Of a stretch of DNA of 7,440 nucleotides, positions 1 to 5,582 are shown piece by piece. The position numbers and the translations under genes were made by a program. Source of the stretch: Desulfobacterales bacterium (lineage in GTDB: Bacteria; Desulfobacterota; Desulfobacteria; Desulfobacterales; JAFDCJ01); assembly GCA_029932495.1 (NCBI GenBank), contig JAOZPY010000116.1:1-7440 (forward strand), in the 5' to 3' direction. Within the stretch, counting starts at the first letter, position 1. Each line of letters opens with the position of its first letter. The notes below the pieces were generated by a model that was not told where the DNA came from, did no database searches, and was given only the letters and a program-made list of their open reading frames with translations.

Positions 1-194
1 CCAAAAAAGCTCAAGTTTTCTTTTTTTCTGCCGATAACATTGGCGAGGAAATAAAATCCACCGAGCATTAGCTTTTCAGTGTCCGAATTTGTCAAAGGAC
101 TGCTGACGGGCTTCGATAAGGGGGGCAGTTTGCCGCTGCTAAATGAAATCATTGTGGAATTAGTTGAATCTTTTTCCTTTTCGCTTTTTATCAT
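1..194 (-). CDS. Possible 5' end of an unrecognised gene running off the left edge (partial)
   Basis: An ATG at 194 opens a reading frame that stays open for 64 codons to the window edge. It lies 51 bp downstream of the GalT-like gene on the same strand, so co-transcription is possible. The visible N-terminus is rich in Ser, Lys and Thr (begins MIKSEKEKDS), looks disordered, and then turns more hydrophobic (KLMLGGFYFLANVIG, about residues 41-55). A stop lies upstream in frame, so the protein cannot start earlier. The purine-rich AAAAAGG directly abuts the ATG, which is poor spacing for a ribosome binding site; Met15 is an alternative start. I do not recognise a family. An opposing open frame of similar size exists, so this could be chance. 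Confidence 0.4.
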   Translation of the reverse strand, partial: MIKSEKEKDSTNSTMISFSSGKLPPLSKPVSSPLTNSDTEKLMLGGFYFLANVIGRKKENLSFF

Positions 195-245
195 CCTTTT
201 TCTGTCACTGGTGATCTAGCCGTTCCATGACATCTCGCAGGTGTC

Positions 246-1295
246 TTATCCATCCCAAAAAGGCCGTGCCGCTGCAGCGGTTTTTTCCGGAGCGCTGAAA
301 GTGGTCATATCCCCGAGCATGATCTCATAGCCAGTATGATCATTACGAACCCAGGGAGCATAATTGGAACGTGCCAGGATGACCGCCCGCAGTTCCATTA
401 CGTCGTGTCCGTCTTCCTGGCATAGCAGCCCGAAATTATATCCATTACGGTGCAGGCTGCGGTAGAACCGCTGGGTATTCAGAACTCCCCGGGCCAGGGA
501 TTGCCACTGCCCATGATCAAGTGCCAACAGAGAAAATTGCCCGGGCAAAATTGCCCAGATTTCAAAAAAGCCTTCCGGAGCAAAAGCAGCCAACCAGTGC
601 CAGTCACCAGTTTTTCCAATGTAGCGCTGCTGCCGTTCTTTTTCACTGGCCAGGTAATCAGAAAAAATCCGCCGGCCGCTGCGGGTATGGTAGGCGGCAC
701 AGCGCCGGCGCAAAAACCGGTGGTGATTGGTGGCAATCCGATCGGCGTGTACCTGCAAGTGTGGGTGCACCAAGGAGCCGCCGGCAGACGGCAGGTGATT
801 CTGGGTGATCGCCATGTAAATTGCATCCGGGTCGCTTTTAAACAGGGATGCAAGGAAATTTTGACAGTTGATAAAACTGTCCGTGTAAGAATCCAGGGAT
901 GCTTTGCCAATTTCCACAAAGTGGGAATTGTCAAACAAGCTGACAGCCGAATAACGCCCGTAAGGAAACAGGTTCGGGAAAAGAAGTGACGCTTTATGTT
1001 CCAGCCTTGCCCTGTCAAACCGGTCTTTGGCAAGCCGCGGTGTTTGCTCAAACACCTGGGGCCGGCAAAAAGGGCAGGTGTCGGTTTTCTGTGCATCCGG
1101 AGGAGGCGCCGGCAGACGTTCGGTGCCGATCTCTTTTTCTTTGGAGCGGTTGAAGGCAATGCGGCTGGTACGGCCGGTTACCGGATTGATCCGCACTTCA
1201 ATTATGCCTTCAACCTGCCGCCCGTCCGGGTGAATGAACCGTGAACGAATGATTTCTTTTTCAAATTTCAGGCCACTGTTTTCGTCAGGCTGCAT
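246..1295 (-). CDS. GalT-like hexose-1-phosphate nucleotidylyltransferase
   Basis: This 349-aa protein belongs to the GalT branch of the HIT superfamily. Family members transfer a nucleoside monophosphate between a sugar 1-phosphate and a nucleotide sugar through a nucleotidyl-histidine intermediate in the cytoplasm. The sequence shows a zinc-type CPFC pair (Cys74, Cys77), an internal His125 in DNSHFVEIG that may be a further metal ligand, and the signature GGSLVHPHLQVHAD, in which His179 of H-P-H-L-Q is the expected nucleophile. Bacterial GalT proteins are about 330-350 aa, so this is full length. The start is well supported: GGAG at 1304-1307 lies 8 nt before the ATG. No galK, galE or galM gene lies nearby, and the motif reads HPHLQ instead of the HPHGQ of classical E. 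coli GalT. The true sugar and nucleotide are therefore open; an ADP-glucose phosphorylase-like or UTP-dependent role is possible. The superfamily call is firm and the substrate is inferred. Confidence 0.88.
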   Translation of the reverse strand: MQPDENSGLKFEKEIIRSRFIHPDGRQVEGIIEVRINPVTGRTSRIAFNRSKEKEIGTERLPAPPPDAQKTDTCPFCRPQVFEQTPRLAKDRFDRARLEHKASLLFPNLFPYGRYSAVSLFDNSHFVEIGKASLDSYTDSFINCQNFLASLFKSDPDAIYMAITQNHLPSAGGSLVHPHLQVHADRIATNHHRFLRRRCAAYHTRSGRRIFSDYLASEKERQQRYIGKTGDWHWLAAFAPEGFFEIWAILPGQFSLLALDHGQWQSLARGVLNTQRFYRSLHRNGYNFGLLCQEDGHDVMELRAVILARSNYAPWVRNDHTGYEIMLGDMTTFSAPEKTAAAARPFWDG

Positions 1296-1438
1296 GGGCG
1301 CATCTCCAGGATGGACACAAAATCGCTTGCTTGTGCGGTGTTATAGTATTGGAATCGGATGACACCCACAGCAATATCGAAGACGGCCAGGGCTGTCAAT
1401 ATGCTGTATTTTTCCCAATAGCATGGAAAAACCTTCAC
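1268..1438 (-). CDS. Doubtful 56-codon ORF overlapping the start of the GalT-like gene
   Basis: A frame from a possible GTG at 1438 (or TTG at 1441) runs 56 codons and stops 28 nt inside the GalT-like gene. Its centre is hydrophobic (ILTALAVFDIAVGVIRF) and could form one membrane helix. There is no ATG start and no clear ribosome binding site, and no family is recognised. It may be a short membrane protein, a displaced remnant of the neighbouring small ORF, or chance. Confidence 0.18.
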   Translation of the reverse strand: MKVFPCYWEKYSILTALAVFDIAVGVIRFQYYNTAQASDFVSILEMRPCSLTKTVA

Positions 1439-1479
1439 CAATATAAAGCAGTGGGAGATAAGGAGTGCGGTAGGCGCTG

Positions 1480-1650
1480 CTATTCAAATACTTTCAGAAC
1501 AGCGTCATTGGTATGGTTGGCATCGTCCCCATATGTGGGAACGGAGTTGAGGTCCAGCCACGGAATCGAAACAATTCCATAGTAGTTTGCAAAAAACGCT
1601 GCCACCAGCAAAACCGCTGCCAGCACAAATATTTTAATTACCTTTTGCAT
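1480..1650 (-). CDS. Small 56-aa single-pass membrane or secreted protein, unknown function
   Basis: An ATG at 1650 opens a 56-codon frame. It begins MQKVIKIFVLAAVLL and continues hydrophobic to about residue 24, which is a classic short positive N-terminus followed by a transmembrane or signal segment. The C-terminal half is polar and acidic (SIPWLDLNSVPTYGDDANHT). The composition is typical of real small envelope proteins: hydrophobic codons sit in one block and the tail holds Trp, Pro and Asp. No Shine-Dalgarno sequence is obvious (AAGAATTG lies before the ATG). There is no lipobox cysteine, so it is probably anchored by the helix with the tail outside, although cleavage cannot be excluded. 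It lies upstream of the GalT-like gene on the same strand, with about 180 bp between them. Family and function are not recognised. Confidence 0.5.
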   Translation of the reverse strand: MQKVIKIFVLAAVLLVAAFFANYYGIVSIPWLDLNSVPTYGDDANHTNDAVLKVFE

Positions 1651-1713
1651 TTTCAATTCTTGCCCGACGGCGTTTATCCCTGAACAGCCGGGAAAGTACC
1701 GGAAAGGGTAAAT

Positions 1714-1745
1714 GGCGCGGCGGTGATCACTCTCCCCACCGCGCC
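1714..1745 (-). terminator. GC-rich hairpin, weak terminator candidate
   Basis: GGCGCGG at 1714-1720 pairs with CCGCGCC at 1739-1745 around an 18-nt loop that can pair further (TG with CA). It lies between the remnant at 1808-1980 and the small gene starting at 1650. Neither side has a proper run of T, so it could equally be a structured leader or a protein-binding site. Confidence 0.25.
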
Positions 1746-1807
1746 CTTATTGCCGCACAGCTTTTCTATACATATATCGGCTGATCAGGGCTTTGGCTTT
1801 AGTTTTT

Positions 1808-1980
1808 TTATAATTTCGCCGCCAAAGCACCCACCATGGTTTTCATGTCCCGCGGATTGCCGTCGGGATGAAGCACGACCATGATCCTCTGCCATTTTCC
1901 AATTTAGCAACATTCGGGGCAATGCCCGAGCCGTTTGTCAAATCTTGCCGGCCAGACGCCGCCCGGTTACAGGCCTTTAA
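1808..1980 (-). pseudogene. Probable frameshifted C-terminal remnant of an unidentified gene
   Basis: Two adjacent minus-strand frames read like one protein. From about 1980 to 1891 one frame gives LTNGSGIAPNVAKLENG near its end. From about 1890 the next frame gives QRIMVVLHPDGNPRDMKTMV, continues GALAAKL and stops at 1808-1810. Adding one base near 1891 joins them into a single open frame. The joined product has the alternating hydrophobic and polar texture of a folded C-terminus, whereas each frame alone breaks at a stop. There is no ATG start, and a stop lies just upstream at 1981-1983. I cannot name the family. A short functional ORF starting inside the second frame is the alternative. 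Confidence 0.33.
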
Positions 1981-2120
1981 TTAAAGAAACCGAAATGGAT
2001 TTCTCCCGGCCTTTAGTTTTGAAGTCGTTAAAAGGAATGGGATCCTTACATTAAATTTTCACATCATTTTCGCGCTGGCCGGCATGATGAAATGTTATCG
2101 GGTCCAGAGCCTCAATTTTT

Positions 2121-2154
2121 TTGATCTTCGACTGCAATTATGCTATTCTATAAT
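2121..2154 (+). promoter_or_regulatory. Sigma-70-like promoter for the 91-aa gene
   Basis: Two overlapping arrangements are visible. TTGATC (2121-2126) is followed after 17 bp by TATTCT (2144-2149). TTCGAC (2127-2132) is followed after 16 bp by the perfect TATAAT (2149-2154). Transcription would begin near 2161, leaving a leader of about 45 nt before the ATG at 2207. The surrounding AT-rich stretch fits a promoter. Confidence 0.55.
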
Positions 2155-2206
2155 TAGTAGAAAAGCGCCTGTTCACAGCCCTGTAAAAAAAGTACGGTAA
2201 GCGCCC

Positions 2207-2482
2207 ATGAAGATAAAAGAACCGGATCTGCTCGAGCTCAATGACTGGTTTGAGAGTGCCTTGAACCAGATTACACGCGTTGAAAAAAAAGTAAAGATGC
2301 GAATGAGGAGAAAAATCAGAGATGAATTATATCTTTTGTTGACCTGGGAAAAACCGGCGGCTGCAGTCATATTTAACCGCTGGGAAGAAAGGATGCCCGA
2401 CTTCTTCAAATTTCTGCCCTTCGGGCTGAGAGAGGATCTGCTCAGGCTGCTGGCAAAAAAAATGGATGGCTCCCGAGCATAA
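2207..2482 (+). CDS. Uncharacterised 91-aa basic protein
   Basis: This short, probably cytoplasmic protein has no signal peptide or membrane segment. Residues 8-45 look helical and amphipathic, with a strongly basic patch VKMRMRRKIRDEL at about 29-41. The C-terminal part carries several aromatic residues (FFKFLPFG, about 67-73) and then another amphipathic helix ending in LLRLLAKK. The basic helix could contact nucleic acid or an acidic partner, but that is speculation. The start is fixed by an in-frame TAA two codons upstream. The Shine-Dalgarno sequence is weak (GGTAAG). A good promoter lies 50-85 bp upstream. It is convergent with the HIT gene, with 62 bp between the stops. The opposite strand also has a long open frame here, but the promoter and start context favour this strand. 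Family not recognised. Confidence 0.65.
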   Translation: MKIKEPDLLELNDWFESALNQITRVEKKVKMRMRRKIRDELYLLLTWEKPAAAVIFNRWEERMPDFFKFLPFGLREDLLRLLAKKMDGSRA

Positions 2483-2544
2483 CCAGCCGAAAGCACGACT
2501 TGGTTTCAATGCCGTGACCGCCCAGGCAAAAATTTCCATATTAC

Positions 2545-2925
2545 CTAGTAGACCATTTTACCCGGAATTACCCCCCGCACGCCTCCCCTTGGATCAATGA
2601 CGTCACCATCTCTTCTGGGAATCAAATGAATGTGGGCATGAAAAATTGTCTGGCCGGCCGACAATCCGCAGTTAATGCCCACGTTGAAGCCGGTGACCGC
2701 AGGATCCTGGTCTAAAATTTTCAGTCGCAGCTTTGTGATCAGCTCCATGGCATCCTGCTTTTCATCGTCTGTCATGCTAAACAGGTCTGCGGTATGTCGC
2801 CGGGTGATAATGAGATGGTGCCCCTCGGTTACCGGGAAGCGGTCTTTAACCGCCACCACCGATCCGAGGCGGTCTGCAATCCGCTGCTTGATGGTTTCAT
2901 AACAAAAAGGGCAGTCAGCGCGCAA
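2545..2925 (-). CDS. HIT (histidine triad) family nucleotide hydrolase/transferase
   Basis: HIT proteins are small cytoplasmic homodimers that hydrolyse or transfer nucleoside phosphates through a histidine intermediate. With the TTG start at 2925 the protein has 126 aa. CPFC (Cys5, Cys8) is a zinc-type pair seen in many bacterial members. PVTEGHHLIITRRH (31-44) is the conserved strand-turn segment. NVGINCG (81-87) precedes the triad HAHIHLIPR, where His96, His98 and His100 form H-x-H-x-H and His98 is the expected nucleophile. Start choice: TTGGAG lies 8 nt before this TTG, which overlaps the end of the lipoprotein gene by 11 nt and gives a normal HIT N-terminus. An ATG at 2976 would add 17 residues and overlap the upstream gene by 62 nt, which is less likely. 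It is the last gene of a three-gene operon and is probably translationally coupled. The substrate cannot be read from the sequence. Confidence 0.92.
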   Translation of the reverse strand: MRADCPFCYETIKQRIADRLGSVVAVKDRFPVTEGHHLIITRRHTADLFSMTDDEKQDAMELITKLRLKILDQDPAVTGFNVGINCGLSAGQTIFHAHIHLIPRRDGDVIDPRGGVRGVIPGKMVY

Positions 2926-3517
2926 CGTCGTTGCTCCAATCCTTTTTCTGGCAGCCGGGTGCCTGAGACGAAGCAATAATCACCGGCCGACGCAAATCTC
3001 GAAATTTCGAATCCAAATCATCCCACAACCAGGGAGTTTCAGTGCGAATGAAAACCGTGTTCTTTTCGTTGTCGACCCGCACCCCGACCATCTGAAGGCT
3101 GGAATACCAGTAGCCGATCGTATTGCCTTGACGGTCCTGCAGATAAGAACCATAGGGAATCGAGTAATTGACCGGAAACCCCTCGACCAGATCGACAATT
3201 TTTTCAAGTTTTTCAGACCGCGGATCGAACTCAATCCACATCTTGCCGGTCAGGGTATAGCGATTATGCAAGGCCACCACCGCATAAGGATTGTTTTCCT
3301 GATTAAGGTAGTAATAGCGACAGCCCTCATAGATCTGGAAGGTTTCAAAGGTCTGAGCGACCTCGGAGCTGTGTTTCAGTCCACCGAAATGGCCCCCCAG
3401 ACAGCCGCTGAAAAACAGCGGGACCAGACAAAACAGGCCCACGGCAACTCGCCGCCATCTTTCGGGCCTGCATACTGCGCCTCCGGGTTGGTGTTGTGAA
3501 AAAGTGGCGATCGTCAT
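2915..3517 (-). CDS. Putative lipoprotein of about 200 aa, unknown function
   Basis: The N-terminus has a basic stretch (PERWRR, 18-23), then a hydrophobic segment VAVGLFCLVPLFF (24-36) and the lipobox F-S-G-C. Cys39 would be lipidated after signal peptidase II cleavage. Glycines follow (CLGGHFGG), as is common in lipoproteins, and there is no Asp at +2, so outer-membrane sorting is plausible. The mature part is a polar domain of about 160 aa rich in Tyr and Trp (GCRYYYLNQENNPYAV; TIGYWYSSLQMVGVRV; TPWLWDDLD), which suggests a beta-rich fold. Start choice: an ATG at 3535 exists, but the ATG at 3517 forms an ATGA overlap with the upstream stop and has GGAAGG 10 nt before it. That indicates translational coupling. 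I recall similar envelope lipoproteins in sulfate reducers, but I cannot name a family. Confidence 0.82.
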   Translation of the reverse strand: MTIATFSQHQPGGAVCRPERWRRVAVGLFCLVPLFFSGCLGGHFGGLKHSSEVAQTFETFQIYEGCRYYYLNQENNPYAVVALHNRYTLTGKMWIEFDPRSEKLEKIVDLVEGFPVNYSIPYGSYLQDRQGNTIGYWYSSLQMVGVRVDNEKNTVFIRTETPWLWDDLDSKFRDLRRPVIIASSQAPGCQKKDWSNDVAR

Positions 3518-3864
3518 AAATTCAGCACCTTCCATTCGCGGATCGCATTGTTTAAACTGATGATCAGGTTTTCAATCTCCTCGATGGTGTTTAAAGCAGC
3601 GACCCTCAAGTTGACCCGCAGTTCATTTTCATAATGCCGCCGGCTGCGCTCAATTTCCCCCTCCACCTGTTCTTTATTCCAAGTGGGATGCGACCGCTTG
3701 ATTTTCTGGGCAACCTGATATTCATCAAAAGTGTGATCAAAATTTTCCCTGAGAAAATGTTCCATTTCCGCCAATGAGGGGATGTCATAAGTCCCGGCCA
3801 AGATCCGGTTCAAAGACTCCTTGACAATCTGCCGGGCACATTGCTTGATATCGGATGAGTACAT
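3514..3864 (-). CDS. Uncharacterised 116-aa helical protein, first gene of the operon
   Basis: This charged, predominantly helical cytoplasmic protein has no signal or membrane segment. Residues 1-25 and 30-55 look like short helices (SLAEMEHFLRENFDHTFDEY). Residues 62-112 form a long, strongly charged stretch (KEQVEGEIERSRRHYENEL; LNTIEEIENLIISLNNAIRE) with a coiled-coil-like heptad feel near the C-terminus. The ATG at 3864 follows AGAGGT at about 11 nt. A promoter with TTGCAA and TATTAT boxes lies about 100 bp upstream. The gene overlaps the lipoprotein gene by 4 nt (ATGA), so the two are co-translated. I do not recognise the family; partnership with the lipoprotein or the HIT enzyme is only inferred from linkage. 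Confidence 0.78.
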   Translation of the reverse strand: MYSSDIKQCARQIVKESLNRILAGTYDIPSLAEMEHFLRENFDHTFDEYQVAQKIKRSHPTWNKEQVEGEIERSRRHYENELRVNLRVAALNTIEEIENLIISLNNAIREWKVLNL

Positions 3865-3967
3865 GATACATATTACCTCTGTTTTTCTGCCTTACAAATT
3901 CCGCCATGGTGAAATTGCATGTTCGGCTCCATCCATTCGGACGATGAGTGGATAATCACCCCCAAAG

Positions 3968-3996
3968 ATAATAGGCCGTTACAGTATAAATTGCAA
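3968..3996 (-). promoter_or_regulatory. Sigma-70-like promoter of the three-gene operon
   Basis: Reading leftwards, TTGCAA (3991-3996) is followed after exactly 17 bp by TATTAT (3968-3973). Transcription would begin near 3961 and give a leader of about 97 nt before the ATG at 3864. The leader contains a possible 14-codon ORF with no ribosome binding site, which I do not call. Confidence 0.6.
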
Positions 3997-3997
3997 T

Positions 3998-4021
3998 CCC
4001 CAAGCTATTTTTAGCTTGAGG
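3998..4021. promoter_or_regulatory. Inverted repeat between divergent promoters (operator or hairpin)
   Basis: CAAGCTA (4001-4007) and TAGCTTG (4012-4018) form a perfect 7-bp inverted repeat with a TTTT loop. One mismatch further out, CC (3998-3999) pairs with GG (4020-4021). It abuts the -35 box of the leftward promoter and lies about 50 bp upstream of the rightward one. As DNA it could be an operator. As RNA it could be a terminator stem, but neither strand has a clean T run after it. Confidence 0.4.
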
Positions 4022-4067
4022 TTACAAAAATATAAGGGCTGCCAACCCGGCTTTTGCAACGTTAAGG

Positions 4068-4096
4068 TTGACACGCCGGCATGGCCTTTTTATAGT
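4068..4096 (+). promoter_or_regulatory. Near-consensus sigma-70 promoter of the penicillin-binding protein gene
   Basis: The perfect -35 box TTGACA (4068-4073) is followed after 17 bp by TATAGT (4091-4096), one mismatch from TATAAT. Transcription would begin near 4103, about 38 nt before the ATG at 4141. This is the strongest promoter in the window and argues for steady expression. Confidence 0.75.
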
Positions 4097-4140
4097 CGCC
4101 GGCAACAAAAATAAAAAATCGACATCAGGGCACAGCTGCA

Positions 4141-5481
4141 ATGAAATGGAACCAATCCGAAACCGCTGGCTGGAGACAATACCAGCAAAAACTGCAGCGC
4201 AAAACCAGGCGCCGACAGCTGAGAAAAAGGCTGCCGCTGCTGCTGGCATTTTGCGGGACTGCTCTGGCACTGGTGCTGTTGCTTTTTTTTGCCGGTGTCC
4301 GGCTATATACTTACTGGCGCACCCCCCCGCCCGCAGCGCTTCCCGCCCCAATCACACCGCAGACTTCTGCGCCAACAATTTCACAGCAAGATTTGGCCCT
4401 ATTGCTCAACGGCGCCGCAGGTGATTTAAACCATCTGTCCGACCAATATACGGCCAATCTGAACGGCACGGCTTACACGGTTCACACTTTCCTTGATACG
4501 GATCTGCAAAAATACATCCTGCGTCTGCTAGGCCGTGCCAGAACACTGCAGTCGGCCGTAATTGTATTAAACCCGCACGACGGACGTGTGCTGGCCATGG
4601 CCAGCCGCAATTCTCTGGATGATACCGCCAACCTGTGTCTGAGAGCGGACTATCCGGCCGCCAGCCTTTTTAAGATTGTTTCAGCCGCCGCTGCACTGGA
4701 AGCCGCCGGCTATTATCCAAACAAACCGGTTTCATTCAAGGGCGGCAAACACACCCTTTATAAATACCAGTTAAAGACCCCCAGTGGGAAATACATCTCC
4801 CACACACGGTTTCGCAATGCTTTCGCATCGTCCAACAATGCGGTTTTCGGCAAACTGGGAATCTTTGATCTCGGCCGCAGGGTCCTGAGCGATTATGCCG
4901 CTAAATTTTTGTTTAACCGGCGCATTGCCTATGATCTTCCGGTGGCTGTCAGTAAAATTGAAATCCCCACGGATGATTTTGGACTGGCTGAGATTGCATC
5001 GGGGTTCAATAAAAAGACCCGCATCTCACCCCTGCACGCCGTCCTGCTGGCCACCGTACCGGTAAACCGGGGCAATATGCCAGCACCACGGCTGGTAAAC
5101 ACCATTCAGGACAAAACGGGCGACGTGCTGTATCACTCTGACCGAAGGACCCTGGCATCACCGGTGAACAACAAAACAGCGACGGCACTCAAGGCCCTCA
5201 TGAACGACGCCGTGCGTTACGGAACGGCTCGCAAATTCTATCGCCGCTTGCGCCGGAAAAAAAAGTTTGCCCAATTCAGCCTGGGGGCTAAAACCGGCAC
5301 CATCAATGACAGCCGGGATAATTTTAAATATGACTGGATCACGGCTTATGCGCTGCCACCCGGTGGCGAGGATGCCATTTGCATTGGGGTTTTGGGCGTT
5401 CATGGAAAAATACTGGGGATCCGATCGACCGAAATTGCCCGGGCGGTTATCAACTATTATTTTACGCACAAAAAATCATAA
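4141..5481 (+). CDS. Penicillin-binding protein, transpeptidase domain only, membrane-anchored
   Basis: This 446-aa protein should cross-link peptidoglycan stem peptides in the periplasm through an acyl-serine intermediate that beta-lactams also form. The order is: a basic cytoplasmic tail (KTRRRQLRKR, 21-30); one membrane helix (about 31-53); a Pro/Ala-rich linker (60-80); then a transpeptidase domain opening with FLDTDLQKYIL (117-127) and VIVLNPHDGRVLAMAS (140-155). The three active-site motifs are present: S175-L-F-K178 with the nucleophile Ser175, S230-S-N232, and K384-T-G-T387. No glycosyltransferase (GT51) domain is present, and the space before the catalytic domain is too short for a class B dimerisation module. 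It is therefore smaller than typical PBP1, PBP2 or PBP3 proteins. The ATG at 4141 is preceded by a weak CAGGG about 10 nt upstream. It has its own strong promoter and is alone in its unit. Low-activity or specialised cross-linking, or a sporulation/stress type role, cannot be told apart here. Confidence 0.92.
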   Translation: MKWNQSETAGWRQYQQKLQRKTRRRQLRKRLPLLLAFCGTALALVLLLFFAGVRLYTYWRTPPPAALPAPITPQTSAPTISQQDLALLLNGAAGDLNHLSDQYTANLNGTAYTVHTFLDTDLQKYILRLLGRARTLQSAVIVLNPHDGRVLAMASRNSLDDTANLCLRADYPAASLFKIVSAAAALEAAGYYPNKPVSFKGGKHTLYKYQLKTPSGKYISHTRFRNAFASSNNAVFGKLGIFDLGRRVLSDYAAKFLFNRRIAYDLPVAVSKIEIPTDDFGLAEIASGFNKKTRISPLHAVLLATVPVNRGNMPAPRLVNTIQDKTGDVLYHSDRRTLASPVNNKTATALKALMNDAVRYGTARKFYRRLRRKKKFAQFSLGAKTGTINDSRDNFKYDWITAYALPPGGEDAICIGVLGVHGKILGIRSTEIARAVINYYFTHKKS

Positions 5482-5553
5482 AGCCCGGCTGGACCTGGGC
5501 TACCTGCAGGGAGGATCCTCCGAAAACGGATAGAATTGCGCTTTGCTGCAACA

Positions 5554-5572
5554 GGCTGCGGGCAATGCAGCC
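5554..5572. terminator. Hairpin between convergent genes, weak terminator candidate
   Basis: GGCTGC (5554-5559) and GCAGCC (5567-5572) form a 6-bp stem with a 7-nt loop in the 101-bp gap between the convergent penicillin-binding protein and hisHF genes. A second palindrome, GGAGGATCCTCC, lies near 5510-5521. Neither is followed by a T run, so intrinsic termination is uncertain. Confidence 0.3.
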
Positions 5573-5582
5573 GCGGGCCGGG

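Larger units (their letters stand above)
1651..2206. other. Largely non-coding stretch with gene remnant, hairpins and a promoter
   Basis: No intact gene is visible here on either strand. The stretch holds a GC-rich inverted repeat (1714-1745), a probable frameshifted gene remnant on the minus strand (1808-1980), a cluster of short palindromes around 1971-2014, and at the right end a promoter reading towards the 91-aa ORF at 2207. The texture is that of decayed intergenic DNA. Confidence 0.5.

Noticed and set aside
55..219. + strand hydrophobic open frame ending FIILFLSLVI
   Set aside because: It is short, with a stop just upstream and only a GTG start without a ribosome binding site; the opposing frame from 194 is longer and starts with ATG, though neither is certain.
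450..989. Long + strand open frame of 179 codons
   Set aside because: It lies entirely antisense to the GalT-like gene, whose motifs and ribosome binding site are clear; it has no domain-like sequence.
1331..1582. + strand 83-codon frame starting at TTG
   Set aside because: It has no ribosome binding site and a Cys/Ser-rich random-looking composition, and the opposite strand codes a better small membrane protein over part of it.
2173..2496. Minus-strand 107-codon frame opposite the 91-aa gene
   Set aside because: It is Ser/Arg/Phe-rich in the way typical of an antisense shadow and has no promoter; the + strand has both a promoter and a fixed start.
4068..4424. + strand 118-codon frame overlapping the penicillin-binding protein start
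   Set aside because: It begins inside the -35 box of the promoter and is out of frame with the recognised protein.
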